Assembly: GCF_029873635.1 (NCBI RefSeq)
Contig: NC_080422.1
Span: 14,725,936 to 14,789,935, forward strand
DNA: 64,000 nt
From: Malania oleifera
Lineage: Eukaryota; Streptophyta; Magnoliopsida; Santalales; Ximeniaceae
Reading direction: 5' to 3'
Under the pieces are notes generated by a model. It did no database searches and was not told the origin of the DNA. It was given only the letters and a program-made list of their open reading frames with translations. Positions 25,301 to 37,166 of this stretch are shown here, in pieces (position 1 is the first letter of the stretch; each line of letters starts with the position of its first letter). The translations under genes and the position numbers were made by a program.

Positions 25301-28300
25301 CAATACATATCTTTTGGAGAAAATTTTGTAAGCCACTCCTTAGATTCTCCCCAAGATTGGGATGCCATTTATCTTGTGATATGTCAAATCTGCACAGAGG
25401 TCTCTTGTATCAGGATTAGGATCACACTCATATTTAGGGTTATACATAAGCAGATTGGGTTGGGTCACCCTTTGACACGAGATCCACAACCAGGTATTGT
25501 GTTATTGTTGCTGCCTTGCTGGTAACCTAGTATCTTGCAAGAGTAAGGTACAAACTTTTGTGGCTTGATCCAGTGTTGAGTATGAACATAGGGGCATGGC
25601 CAGGACTACATGTGAATTTGTTTGGCTGAAGAATATTTTGGATTGTTGGAAGAATGTGGTTTTCCACAATCTCAGCTTATGCAGTTGAGTGTGATAATTA
25701 GACTGCTATTCACACTGCCTCCAATTCAGTCTTCCATGAGAGAGCGAAGCATAGCAAAGTTGACTATCATTTTATCTAGGAGAAAGTTGCACAAAGCCCA
25801 TTGAAACTTCTATGTTTGCCATAGCTTTAAAGGGTGCTTGGTTTGACAAGCTAGGAGCATATGATTTATGCTCTTTCTTGAGGGGGAGTATTATTGGTTA
25901 TTGGTAATTGGTTATTTAGTATTATTACCGTGTTAGTAACTAAGAGTAGTGAGGATATTATGGTCATTTATATTTTCTTGGCATATATTATCAATGTGAT
26001 TAGGTCTTTCAATTTGTGCAACACTTTTTTATATATACAATCTCACAAATGTGGAAGACCTAGTTGATTAGCCCTGAAACAACCAAATCAGGGTCAAGGG
26101 ATCAGCAGGTGCAGACACAGTCTGCATCTTTCACACTAGTCACATGTTTTATGAAGATATTTCATTTGACAAAAATACCCCAAATATAATAACTAAATCA
26201 CCTGCACTCGTACACTGTTGGAATCCCCTTGACATGGTCTCCCCCAATCCCAAACTCAACACCCCCCACCCCCCAGAAAAGGAAAAGAGCAATGGCTTCT
26301 TGTAGATGAGAAGACTTAATAAGGCATTCAATCCAGCATTAGTGTGATGTGCTTAGATGGAATAAGACAAGTAATCACCTGTTTGATACAATCTTGGTTC
26401 TGGAATATCATATTTAAGAGAAAATAATCTTGTGTATGATATTTAAAATATATCTTGAGGTTCTTAATTTGATGTGTGGCTTAATTTCATATATTTTAAT
26501 TTATTGATCTATGAACATATTTAAATTTTGACAGATCATGGTGATGAAATTCTTGAAAACTGTGCAAAGAATGTTAAGCTCAACTCTGGAATCTTTGGCA
26601 ACAAATATTCAGTTTATGTGCGTGAGCTTGATTGGATGAATTCATGGCCCCCTATAGTTAATCTAGACAATTCTTCTCCATGTAAAAGGTGAAATATTTG
26701 TTTATACTTAATGTTCTGATGAGATAACTAATTGAAAGCTGTTTATTCTATTGGAATAAATGAACTGCTTTGTTTGACTGGTGTTCAGGTATTCTTGGAC
26801 CTTGTCAGAAGTTGAGGAAGTCCAGAAAGCTTCTTTACTTGTGGCTGCTGATGTAATTTACAGTGATGACCTGACAGATGCGCTTTTCAGTACTTTGGAG
26901 AAACTAATGTCAGAGGGCTTGGATAAGGTACGGATCAAAATAATAAAATAGTTAGGTAGAATATCTTAGAAACTAGGAGGATAGAATATGCGAAGTCCTC
27001 TTACCTGAATCATTTTCTACTAATATATTCCAGTCCTAACTGCGAACTGCCTCTGCTTGAATCATTCTCACTGGATTTGGATGTCTCATGTGCATCTTGG
27101 AAACTACGGTTGCCATGGTTGGGGTGGAGTTAGGGCTGTAATTTTCTGTATTGGTTTGGTTGTGAGCAAAAAACCAAATAGAACCAAATTAACTTCAGGG
27201 TCATTTGGTGTCACTATCAAAAATTAGAGAAACGAAAACCAAAAATCAGAAATAGAAACTTAAAACTAGAAATCAGCAAATAATTTTATAAAAATATTAT
27301 TAAAATAATAAAAATACAAATAATACACACTTAAAAAAGTACTATGATAAAAATAAAATTTATTATAAATATTTTACTTAATTGCTCTATTTTTAAAATT
27401 TACTATACAATAAAAATTTTATTAGACATGAAATTTTGATTTTAATTTAAAAGTCTATTAAATGAATAATTTAGTCTAAAATTTTTTTTTTATGGATATT
27501 AAATTTCTAGTAATAGGTTGTCAAAACAATTGAAAACCATAAAATTTGGTTTTTCAGTTTTTTTGGCAAACAGCTGAAAACTGGCGACACAAACTGAAAA
27601 CTGACAATATAAACAAATGCATTTTTAAAATATGTTTCTTCATTGGGAGAAATAGAAACAGAAAGCCGAAAACAGCAACAATACCAAAAACAGACCCTCA
27701 GTTTTATATATAATTTCTGAACTTATCCTGAACCTAGCTGAATAGTGTTGAGAAGACTGAATTTTGGTTCATCAGTTTAGTTCTATTGTTGTTCGGTTGT
27801 CTGGTTTATGTTTTATACTTATTTTCAAATTTTTCTTTGTAATTGGTGCAGTCATTCTCAGGTGTTAATACAGAGCCCAAAAGGTTTATCATGTGTCCCA
27901 GGGCTTGAAAACAAAGGATGAAGCCTGTGAAAAATAATAAACTTATTGAACAGCCCAATAGCCCATTGAAGCCATCAAAGAGGCCATGGACTCTAGCCAA
28001 GGTTCAGTTAAGTTAAAAAGAGCAAATGAACAATATTGAAAAATTCATTAAAATTTGCATTTAAATGGTGCGGAAAAAAAAAAAAAAGGCAGCCGGTGCG
28101 CAAAGCTCCCGCGTATGCGGGGTCCTGGGAACTGAAAAGTGAAAAACTGAACTGAAATAACAGTGGTTCAGCCTCAGACCGATTTCTGTTTTATGGTAAA
28201 TTTTGCTCACCCCTCGGTGGAGCATCTTTCTGACATGTAATACCGTTTCCCTTGGATCATTTACCGTATTAAGCAGATTGTGTTATTGATTTTAGGTGTT

Positions 28301-28866
28301 TCTTATGTTATGGAGTTAATTAAAATTTGTAGTGTTACAGAGGGAGGTTGGGGGCAGGAGGTGCATTTACACAGGATGTTTTCTTCTGCCTTCTATTTTA
28401 TGATCACTTAGCGCTCTTAACAATTTTAGTAGTCATTCAAATATGAACCCCTCTTATAGAAATTAGTTTAGACTCATTCCTTTTGCTTCAGGTGTTATAT
28501 TTAGCTCTGGAAAAGCGCTACAATTTCAGTCTCAATGATCTTGATGTTGTTGCAAATGGGTACTCAAAATTTCAAAGTTATCTGAGGGAGGATGTTGGTA
28601 AGCCTGGAAGCTCAAGAATGTAATCTTTTGATCCCTTGTTTTATTTACCCTATGAAGTTTGCCTTGTCAAATTGATTTATGCTGTTCATGTAGAATCTGG
28701 GGCTTCTGAAAATGTTTCATTAGCATGCTTTGTGGGCAAGCGCATCGATGTTTCGCAGATTCCTCAATATGTGAAAGATTATGATAGAGGATACGATGTT
28801 GAAATTTGGCAAATTAAATATGACAAAAGACTCAAATTTGTCGAATGCTGTGACGGGCCACAGTGA
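19364..28866 (+). CDS. METTL22-like class I SAM-dependent methyltransferase
   Basis: The protein is 368 aa from nine exons: 19364-19556, 19678-19791, 20207-20280, 20346-20448, 21119-21169, 26535-26688, 26789-26927, 28492-28597 and 28694-28866. All junctions are GT-AG and in frame. The fold signature is clear: VWRAELVLADFVL (128-140), SAM motif I LELGAGTG (155-162), a following acidic Asp179, and AADVIYSD (249-256), the Asp-x-x-Tyr motif of the METTL21/22-type protein methyltransferases. The N-terminal 65 residues hold a Pro/Ser run and then a conserved-looking WYGGHCAAEV. The length is close to human METTL22 (about 400 aa). Known family role: lysine methylation of proteins (human METTL22 acts on KIN17); the plant substrate is not known. 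Intron 5 is 5.4 kb and holds a copia relic, while intron 3 is only 65 bases. The reading frame is intact throughout. The assignment is by motif and layout, not by search. Confidence 0.92.
21448..21484. repeat. (TTC)n microsatellite in intron 5
   Basis: About twelve uninterrupted TTC units near the start of the large intron. Confidence 0.93.
22740..26150 (+). mobile_element. Decayed Ty1/copia element inside intron 5 of the METTL22-like gene
   Basis: Same strand as the host gene. Recognisable in order: a gag zinc-knuckle-like CTQCGQGG (about 22766), a protease-like TDHMT (about 23050), gag-pre-integrase (PKFPFNLMSVSRL, then KMIGKGLEVGELYYLN near 23280), integrase shreds (23580-23830), reverse transcriptase (VHLVAKEYTQ near 24630; a DD-type box near 25015), RNase H shreds and a polypurine tract TTGAGGGGGAGT (25878-25889). 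A probable 3' LTR follows to about 26150. No 5' LTR was identified. It is strongly degenerate, with well over ten breaks, so it is old. It must be removed by splicing. Confidence 0.82.
27120..28060. repeat. AT-rich repeat-like stretch in intron 7
   Basis: Rich in runs such as AAAACCAAATAGAACCAAAT and GAAAACTGGCGACACAAACTG, similar in style to the ACCGAAACCGAAA stretch at 52235-52340. Probably a dispersed non-autonomous repeat. I cannot assign a family or ends. Confidence 0.35.
28076..28135 (+). repeat. SINE-like fragment in intron 7
   Basis: A short A run is followed by GGCAGCCGGTGCGCAAAGCT and CCCGCGTATGCGGGGTCC. This resembles a conserved block of plant Au-type SINEs. Only about 50 bases are recognisable, with no target duplication, so it is a truncated remnant at best. 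Confidence 0.45.
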
Positions 28867-29879
28867 TTTTTTTTTTTTTTTTTAATGCAAGTTCTGTTTG
28901 TTTTGGAGCCAACAGTGATAATTTACAACCAGACAGCATGCTCATGGAAGATCAAAATTGGTCTTCATTTTTAGTCAATTTTGTTTTTTTATACAGTAGG
29001 GTTTTGTGATTTATGTTTTAGTCAATGGCAGGAGCTTTATATAATGATAATAATAACAATTGATGAGAAATCCTGTAATATTATGGAAATGAGAACGTAT
29101 CAAACCCATAAAACCAAGCTATATTTACTTGAGCGCAAAAAAAATATTCAAGTAGTATATGGAAGAAATTTAATATAAATTTGCATTACATTTTGGTTAA
29201 ATTTACACATTTCAAATTCAAATTATATACTTTCAAACAGTATCAGAGTAGGACAAGTATTTTTAAGTGTGTGAGAGAGAGAGATAAAGCGAAAATGTAA
29301 TTAAAATTTTTTAGCATACAAATAATCCAAGGCTAGAACAATTGACTGCAATATTTAGTAGGAGAAATTATATAAGGTATTTTAAGGGGTGTAAGTGAGT
29401 CAAATGTGTATATTATTCTGACTGCTCATTCCTTGATTCGGCTTGACTTATTATGTTCGAGCTCAAGTTACTTGAGTGTTTTAACGAGTCGAGTTCGAGT
29501 TTAGTAATAAGACTCAAGTCGAGTTTTGAATTTAATTGGGTTTTTAAATTTTCTTATTTTTAAAAATTATACATGTATTTAATATTAATTTATAATTGAA
29601 TTAAGCTTAATTGAGTGGAGTTTGAGTTTTATGAACTTGTAATTGAGTCGGGTTTGAGCACAACATTTTCGAGTAGAGTTCAAGTTTGAATTCGAGTATT
29701 TACTGTATTGACTCAACTTGATACACTCAACTCAATTCGAGTAGTTTTTTCAAACGATTGTAGAGAGTGCACACTTTGGTTCTAGGTGTTCATGGAGTGG
29801 TAGTGAGGCGGTGAATATCACTTCTTTTAGTTGAAATGATTATTTTATATAAATTAGGCAAAAAATAATGACATGCTTT
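28867..29879. other. 3' UTR of the METTL22-like gene and AT-rich spacer
   Basis: Begins with a T run right after the stop codon. From 29395 to 29760 there are many diverged GAGTCGAGTTCGAG-type words in both orientations (for example near 29485, 29520 and 29650), as in common plant non-autonomous repeats. No gene is seen. Confidence 0.5.
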
Positions 29880-30533
29880 TGTGGACCCAAGAGATTGGAA
29901 AGTGTTTTCTTTACTGTTGTTTTACTTCTCAAGAAGCCTATCTGCCATGCCTAGCTGTTCCTGGGCTTCTCCCAACAGGCGCTTCATGCGCACAACTCAG
30001 CAAATAGTGGCTGCCCCCAAACTTTTTTTCTCTATTCAGTTTTTCAATCCTCTTAGTGCTGCCAATCTCCATTCTGTTTTCTACACACACGATACCTCAC
30101 CAGCTCCCAACACCTGCAGCATGCCCACCCACCAGCGCCGATCATCTTCTCCAGTGCAGCTACTTGCTGTTGCTTTCTTCTTCTTGCAACTCCGGCTATG
30201 TTTTATTATCAGTATTTTGTGGGAGGTTCTGATTGTGCTATTTTGGTTGGTTCTTTCTTTGGGAGTTTTATTCAGAATATTTGGTGAGAACTTTCCATCT
30301 TACTACATTTATTTATACACTCTTATGTATTTGTAAGGTTTATGCCTTTTGTATCCATTTTGTACAACATATTTGGTGATAGTGGATTTGGACCGCCGTG
30401 CCCCGTGGACGTACCTCAATATTTGAGGGAACCATGTTAAATTTCTTGTGTCTCAATTTTTTTATTGTTTGCATTACTCCATTGATTTACTTGTGGGAAT
30501 TTGTTCGTATATATATTATATTTTTTCCCAACA
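29880..30533 (+). mobile_element. Solo copia LTR with GCTTT target duplication
   Basis: 654 bp starting TGTGGACCCAAG and ending TTCCCAACA, with GCTTT at 29875-29879 and at 30534-30538. It contains GCCCCGTGGACGTACC near 30400, typical of Ale-like copia LTRs. No internal sequence is present. The open frame at 29881-30336 lies wholly inside this LTR and is not a host gene. Confidence 0.9.
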
Positions 30534-30538
30534 GCTTT

Positions 30539-31009
30539 GAGGTTTAATAAGGGTAAAAGATATAGTGCTTTGACACAATGATAAAATTGTTGCTGTGTGA
30601 CCCGAAAGTCATGCAAATTGCAAGGTGAGGCTATTTACTACATACCCATCATGATTTGCCATTATAGTTTATCCCTTTTTAAACCCTATATATTCAAGAG
30701 TTTTGAACTTCAAAAAAGGAAGTTGATGTTTATTGAAATTTAATGTCAATAAATATCTTTTATTTGTAAATTAAATAGTGAACCCATTTAAGACATGAGG
30801 AATTGTGGCTCTCTAGTCTCTAGAGCAAAATCACATTCAAGGATCAAATGATCTTGACAATCCTCCCAACCACCCGAACCCAAGTGCAAGTAATTTCAAA
30901 ATAATTTGGATGGTATGAAAGTCTCGTCATCTCGTTCACTTCATGAATTGCAATCCACCCGCTCCGTCGAATGTAAAAAATATATTAAGAGGTGTAACAA
31001 ACATGCGAA
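30539..31009. promoter_or_regulatory. Spacer and upstream elements of tRNA-Gly copy 1
   Basis: No coding signal. Just upstream of the tRNA are TATATTAA (30981-30988) and CAA (30998-31000), the TATA-like and CAA motifs typical of plant tRNA genes. Confidence 0.55.
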
Positions 31010-31080
31010 GCACCAGTGGTCTAGTGGTAGAATAGTACCCTGCCACGGTACAGACCCGGGTTCGATTCCCGGCTGGTGCA
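31010..31080 (+). tRNA. tRNA-Gly (GCC), copy 1
   Basis: 71 nt with a perfect 7-bp acceptor stem (GCACCAG/CTGGTGC), discriminator A, anticodon GCC at 31042-31044 and B box GGTTCGATTCC at 31059-31069. No CCA is encoded, as usual for nuclear genes. It is identical to the three other copies in the window. A conserved RNA follows after five bases, and there is no T run between them, so Pol III would be expected to read through both. Confidence 0.97.
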
Positions 31081-31085
31081 TTCCT

Positions 31086-31181
31086 GTGGAGCGGTGACGA
31101 CAACCGCGCTTAATGTGAAGATGGGTCTATCACACACCGTCAGATCTTCATCGGATGACAACAGGCGCTTCCGAGCTCCAC
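31086..31181 (+). ncRNA. Structured RNA downstream of tRNA-Gly, copy 1 (snoRNA-like position)
   Basis: 96 nt bounded by GTGGAGC (31086-31092) and GCTCCAC (31175-31181), which pair. By eye, an inner helix GCGCT/GGCGC, a hairpin TGTGA/TCACA and a hairpin CGTCAGAT/ATCGGATG also form. It lies 5 nt after the tRNA and before a T5 run. The arrangement matches plant dicistronic tRNA-Gly-snoRNA genes processed by RNase Z. C/D-like boxes (GTGACGA after the first stem strand, CCGA before the last) are one base off consensus. Whether it is a C/D snoRNA or another class is not settled. Confidence 0.7.
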
Positions 31182-31184
31182 TAA

Positions 31185-31189
31185 TTTTT
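31185..31189 (+). terminator. Pol III terminator-like T5, copy 1
   Basis: First run of five T after the tRNA start, three bases past the closing stem of the downstream RNA. Confidence 0.65.
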
Positions 31190-31218
31190 GTATGCTACAA
31201 TTTTTATTTTAATTCTAT

Positions 31219-31815
31219 TTATAAACCAATCAACATCCTAAACTTACTTTAATGATATTAATACGATACTAAACAAAATGTATAAATTAAAGATCATAAT
31301 TTTTTATTTGATTTAAAAATTCACATATATATATATTTATATATTAGCTTATAAAAGAACTTATATAAAAGAATAACATATACAAAATTTCTTTATTATC
31401 ATATTCTAAATTAGGAGTTAGTACAATATTTATACTAGTACATGTAATGAACTAACAAATGAATTAACAACTGAATTAACAACTAAATTAACAATTCAAG
31501 AATACAACATTTGTTATAAACCAATCAACATCCTAAACTTACTTTAATGATATTAATTTGATACTAAACAAAATGTATAAATTAAAGATCATAATTTTTT
31601 ATTTGATTTAAAAATTCACATATATATATATATATATATATATTAGCTTATAAAAGAACTTATATAAAAGAATAACATATACAAAATTTCTTTATTATCA
31701 TATTCTAAATTAGGAGTTAGTACAATATTTATACTAGTACATGTAATGAATTAACAACTGAATTAACAACTAAACTAACAACTCTAAATTAACAATTCAA
31801 GAATACAGCATTTGT
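31219..31815. repeat. Two tandem copies of a ~295-bp unit
   Basis: The unit beginning TTATAAACCAATCAACATCC starts at 31219 and again at 31514. The copies are nearly identical, and each ends in the AATTCAAGAATACA(A/G)CA sequence that also ends the LTR-like segment near 49381. Confidence 0.9.
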
Positions 31816-32875
31816 TAATCCGCCCCCTCAAGATGAATAACATCTCCATCTTGCGGTAAAAGATGATGAAAAAGACTCCATTGATGTGAAATGGAGATGA
31901 TCCGTAGGAGGAGATGCCGATGCACAAAGCAAGCGAGGAAGACAATAATGTCATGCGATGAGATGCCGATGCACAGAGCAGGCAAGGAAGACAATGATGT
32001 CGGATGATGAGATGCTGATGAAGAAGAAAATTGCTGTAAAGTGAAGACCAAAAATATGACCAAGCCGAAGGTCACAGCGAAACAAAACGAAGGAAAATCT
32101 TGCAAAAAACTTCCTTCAAAAAATCAAGAAACTCCAACTTATGTAGAATATGAATTCTTCAATCGAACTCAACGAACTGATAACACGAAACAAGAACTCA
32201 ACGTTGATCAAAAACAGCATCGTCTATCAAATATAAATTTCTGAAGAAGAAGAAGACAAAGCAGATCTAGAAATCTGCATAAACTGAAATTTATCTAACA
32301 CTCTGAGGTAAGATCTGAAGTTGCTTCAGACAAAGAGATCAATTGTCTCTAAGGAGGAATGACGAGACACGACATAGCAGAAGTGAGGGAATGGCTGACC
32401 AGCAGATCAAACCAAATACGAGTGAGCTAGAGATGAGACGGAGACGACGACAGTGAGTAGCAGATCAAACTAGAGAAGAGAGTGGAGCGCTACGAAGTCA
32501 CTTTGAAGTGCGAGGCTCCAGACCGACAATCTTTGCAACTAAAAAATCAAAGCAAACAGAGGTACTGAGCTCCAATAATGCAACCGCATTTTAACACGGG
32601 CGCCGGAACGCAGACCACCTCAACAGTGAGCTGAACAATAAGCAAACACCAGAACTGGAAAGAAATGAAAACCGAAGCAACACAACAGGCAATCGCAAAT
32701 AAGGAAATAAGATTAGGAAAAAAAAAAAAAACCAAAAACACTAAAATTCCAACAAATGCAAGACAATGCAAAAAAACACACAAACAACATCCTCCCTATC
32801 AAAATCAGCGAAATCAGCATCTCTAAATGAACATCAGCAAACCATTCCAACATATCTACTACAGTTCGATCAAAT
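31514..32875 (-). mobile_element. 3' part of a non-autonomous LTR element (minus), remnant
   Basis: A purine tract (CTTGAGGGGGCGG on the minus strand, 31820-31832) lies next to an LTR-like segment ending at 31810. That segment matches the LTR-like 49230-49381 for about 100 bp (ACTAGTACATGTAATGAA and following). The rest, to 32875, has no recognisable gag or pol. It may be the 3' half of an element whose 5' half is 48462-49381, split by later insertions. Confidence 0.45.
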
Positions 32876-34739
32876 TGTTGGGAGAGATATCAATAAACAA
32901 TCACAGTGGAATAATTCTTCTCCCTATATGCAAGCAAATATAGTGTATCTCTACTTTTATACGTGTGGGAAATAATAAGAGAAATAATCAATCATACTAA
33001 GCCACAAGAACACAAGTAATTTTTTTATGTGGAAAACTTCCCCAGTGTGAGGAAGAAAAACCACGGGACCTAGTCCAGTTAAAATCTCCATTATCAATCA
33101 AATACTGGGTATACAAAGTCTTCTCTAATCGTAATTAGAGGATATAAATATCTCTCATCAAGATATCTACAATATTGGCAAATACAAAGAGAATTGGAGA
33201 GAATATACCAAATTTGCGGTTACTGTTCACAGGAAAAAACCCCAACTCCCAAACTTCAAATCCAATTTCCGCCGTTCATATTGTAGCTCCTTGAGTCGTG
33301 AACCTCTCCTCCAAATTTAAGCTCGATCGGACCATAGACGAAGTAAGATCAGAGTCTTGATGAAATCTGAGCAGCATGAGAAAAATCACGTTTTTCTCTC
33401 TTTCTTTTGAGAAGTGGCGACTCCTCTCTTCTCCCCTCTCTTTTTATAAATTCCTTTAGATTTTTCATACTAAAAGGGCTGGGCTTTGGGCTTTTAATAA
33501 AGCTCACTTGGGCTTTCCTCCACATGGAAGGAAATAACCCAACAAATCTCCCCCTTTCTAACTATGTGGAGGGAATCGCCATCCCGGCGATCGAACAACA
33601 AACTTCAAGCTTCTCCCTTGGTAGTGTCTTTGTCAACATATCAGAACCATTATCATCAGTGTGAACCTTCTCAAGTTCCAATAACTTATCGTTCAACGCA
33701 TCTCTGATCCAATGGTATCATACATCAATGTGCTTCAATCTTGCATGGAAATTGGAATTCTTAGTAAGGTGAATAGCACTTTGGCTATCACAAAACAACA
33801 CATACCTCTGCTGGTCGAAACCAAGTTCTCTCAAGAACTTCTTTGCCCATAACCACTCTTTAGTCACTTCCGTTGTTACAATGAACTCTACCTTTGTCGT
33901 AGAAAGAGTAATGCACTTCCGAAGTCTCGATTGCCAAGCTATAGCCCCACCTGCAAAAGTTATCAAATAGCTTGAAGTAGACTTACGAGTGTCCACATCC
34001 CCAGCCATATCTGCTTCTGTGTAGCCAACTAACAATGGTTGTCCGTTTCCCAAACCAAGTCTTAAACTGGAAGCGCCTCGAAGATACCTCATGATCCACT
34101 TCACTGCATTCTAGTGCTCTCTTCCTGGATTTGACAAGAATCGGCTAACTACACCAACTGCATAGGCTATATCTGGTATTGTGCAAACCATTGCATACAT
34201 CAAACTTCCTACTGCTGAGGCGAAAGGAACTCTTTCCATGTCTTTCTTTTCCTTATCTGTAGAAGGACATTCCTTTGTACTTAGTCTGAAGTGGGTAGCA
34301 AGAGGAGAGCTAACCACTTTAGCTTTGTCCATATTGAACGTCTGAAGCACTTTCTCAATGTACTCCTCCTGTGACAAATATAACTTCTTAGCACTCCTGT
34401 CACGACTGATTCTTCTGCTAAGAATTTTCTTTGCTGGCCCCAAATCCTTCATAGCAAATGACTTACTCAATTGCTTCTTCAACTGGTCAATCCTTGAAGC
34501 ATTCCTACCAACAATTAGCATGTCATCCACATAAAGTAGTAAGAAAATAAAATCATCATCAGAGAATTTTTGAACAAATACACAGTGATCTGAAGTTGTC
34601 TTCTTGTAGCCTTACTCTCTCATAACAGACTCAAACTTCTTATACCACTGTCTCAGTGCTTGTTTCAAACCATATAAGCTTTTCTTCAGTTTGCACACAT
34701 AATTCTCTTTCCCTTTCACTCTGAAACTCTCTGGCTGCT
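32876..34739 (-). mobile_element. Ty1/copia fossil, 3' part
   Basis: Minus strand. A 3' LTR-like segment at 32876-33544 (ends TGTTGGG and CCCAACA) is followed by a purine tract (AGAAAGGGGGAGATT on minus). Then come RNase H (33718-34104; YTEADMAGDVDTRKSTSSYL) and reverse transcriptase (34111-34739, with the DDMLIVG box). It ends abruptly where the Tekay-type element begins. The 5' half is absent from the window. Several breaks are present, but RNase H and part of RT read cleanly. Confidence 0.85.
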
Positions 34740-34902
34740 TGTAAAAACTCTAAAAAGAGATATAAAAGATTAGTGGATTGATTTCCAAAAAAAAAAAAAT
34801 TTAAAAAATAATTAATTAATTAATCAAATTTAAAAGAAAAAAAATTAATTATAATTTATTTTTATTTTATTAATAAAATATATTATTATTAATATTAATT
34901 AA

Positions 34903-34953
<51 letters not shown>

Positions 34954-37151
34954 TAAATCACAAAGCTTCAAAGAAGCTTCAGGTGAGTTCTATTAATGCA
35001 TTATTCACGCCCCCCCCCCTCTTTTATCTTCTATCTTCTTCTTCTTCTTCTTTATTTATTTACTTTTTCTTTCCTACAGCCTGCAATCTCTCTCTCTCCT
35101 CACGTTCTCTCTCCCTCTTTCCTTGATTTCATGAGGGATTTTCGCCCGATCGAAAATCCAAAAATACCACTGAACTCCATTCGTCGCTGCCGTCATTTCT
35201 ACCGAAGCGGATCGTTGGTAGGAACGGTGTAGGTGTATTCCCTAGGATAAGCCATTTTTCCCTTTTTCTTTAATTTTTTGCAAAATATAAGCCCAATTGA
35301 CGAATGGACACCACCACGAGAATTTAGGTATGATTCTCTACAAGTCTAGTGGGACAGGATTCTCGTGGGGGTGTCGGACCAAAACCCCAAATTTGGGGTA
35401 CAGGGGTTTTTAAAGGGCTTATTTTTAATTAATTAGCATTAATTTAGAAATACTAAAATATTAAGCATCTGGGACTGAAATAGGATTTCTAGAATTTAGG
35501 GCCTGGGTGAGCGCCGCGGGTGTAATTTTGGGACCCGCAGGTAAAATTTGGAAAATTAAGTGGGGATGTTAAATAACAGTTATATTATTTTGAGATATAT
35601 AGAGCCTATGGAAGGCTAGATGAGTATTATTTTGGAGAAATATATTAATTAATCTGAGGAAAATGTAAATTGCAGGAGTTAAATTTCGGGCGCCAAGGGC
35701 GTGAAATTTTGGATCCTAACGAATTTCTCAGTAGTCAGGTAAGGGAATAAACTAAAGTAGTAATTTTCCATGTAAATTATTATTGATTATGAGTAAATTT
35801 ATTTTCAGAAAAACTTATGTTATATTGTGTATTACGAATGAAATGTACGATTGGGAAAATACTGCTATGATGATTAAAATATATATGTATGTATGAGGTG
35901 TCGGAAAATCACGATTTTAGAATATGAAGTATGAATTTTAATAGCATGTGTGTGGCATGAATATTATTTTATGTGAAATGTATTATGATGTGAAAGATTT
36001 TACGAACAAAGCATGATTTCAGGTATTATGAAAATATGAGTTATGTTGTGATGGTTTTGACGATTATGTGATAAATGATGTATTTTCAGAATATATATGC
36101 CTGAAACAATTTTAGCGCGAGGTCATATATTTATGTTATCGGCACGAGGCCGTATTTATGTTATCGGCACGAGGTCGTATTTATGTTATTGGCGCGAGGC
36201 CATGTATTTATGTTTTTGGCACGAGGCCATAATTACTATATTTTCGGCACGAGGCCGTAATGATGTTATATATATATATATATGATCATGTATTATATGT
36301 TATCACCACCAAGATGTTAGTTTAGTTCAGTTCATGGGCTCGGTACCGTAGCTATATGTGTAGATCAGATATCTACATCAGATTAGTGCTAACCATCCCA
36401 CGAAGGGATGGGAGATGGATAGTTGATGTGGCTTTCAGTAGAGTTTGGGCGTCCACCTGATAGTCAGGACCAGGGTGTGGCGGGCTCATCGTACTTACAG
36501 ACATATTTGATTCGGCAGTGGTCGGCCAGCCATTGTTGGGTCCCGCCTTCGGGCTGCACAACCCGTCATAGGGGGTAATACATGACACCAGCAAGCTATT
36601 CATCCTGGGTTTGTCTTCAGTACTACAGTTATAAAAGATGATTTTATGTATGTTATGATTTATTAACAGATGTGAAAGTATATGTTTACCTTGATGTTTA
36701 TAGATTTATGAAATGTATTATATACGTATAAATGCATTAAATATTCATGTTGTCACATAGCTATATTTAGTTTATTTTCCCTTACTGAGAAGTGTCTCAC
36801 CCCCAAACTTAATTAATTTTTCAGGAGCCCTTGAGGGACCGGCGGGTCAAGGCCGCTGTTGAACTAGTGAGATTACCCTGTGAGAAGGGTAAGATTTTGT
36901 AATAGGGTCAGAGTTATTTTGTGTTCGACCCTAGAGATATTTTGATGTATACGAGGATGTATAGAAGTACAGTTTTATAATGTTATAGAATGCTCTGGTA
37001 TTATGTTTTATGATTGGATATTTGAGATTTTATGTTTACTACTGCTAGGTTTTCCGCTGTGTTTGATAGGTGTCCCTGCTACCCATGGGTTCGGGTTGAC
37101 CATTTTATTTATTATGTGATATTTTATGTTAAGAAATTGAGGGACGTTACA
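34740..37151 (+). repeat. 5' LTR of the Tekay-type element
   Basis: 2,412 bp, TGTAAAAAC to GACGTTACA. It contains a TTA microsatellite near 34907-34945 and six short CGGCACGAGGCCGTA-like subrepeats (36110-36265). Confidence 0.92.
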
Positions 37152-37153
37152 TT

Positions 37154-37166
37154 TGGTATCAGAGCC
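37154..37166 (+). other. Primer-binding site of the Tekay-type element
   Basis: TGGTATCAGAGCC, complementary to the 3' end of initiator tRNA-Met, two bases after the LTR. Confidence 0.92.

Noticed and set aside
29881-30336. 151-codon open frame beginning MDPRDWK
   Set aside because: Lies wholly inside a solo LTR with exact target duplications, and has no domain or exon structure.
31010-31190. tRNA-Gly plus tail as a tRNA-derived SINE
   Set aside because: The tRNA part is perfect in all copies, there is no A/T-rich SINE tail beyond a Pol III terminator, no convincing target duplications, and the tail keeps paired helices. Not fully excluded for copy 1.
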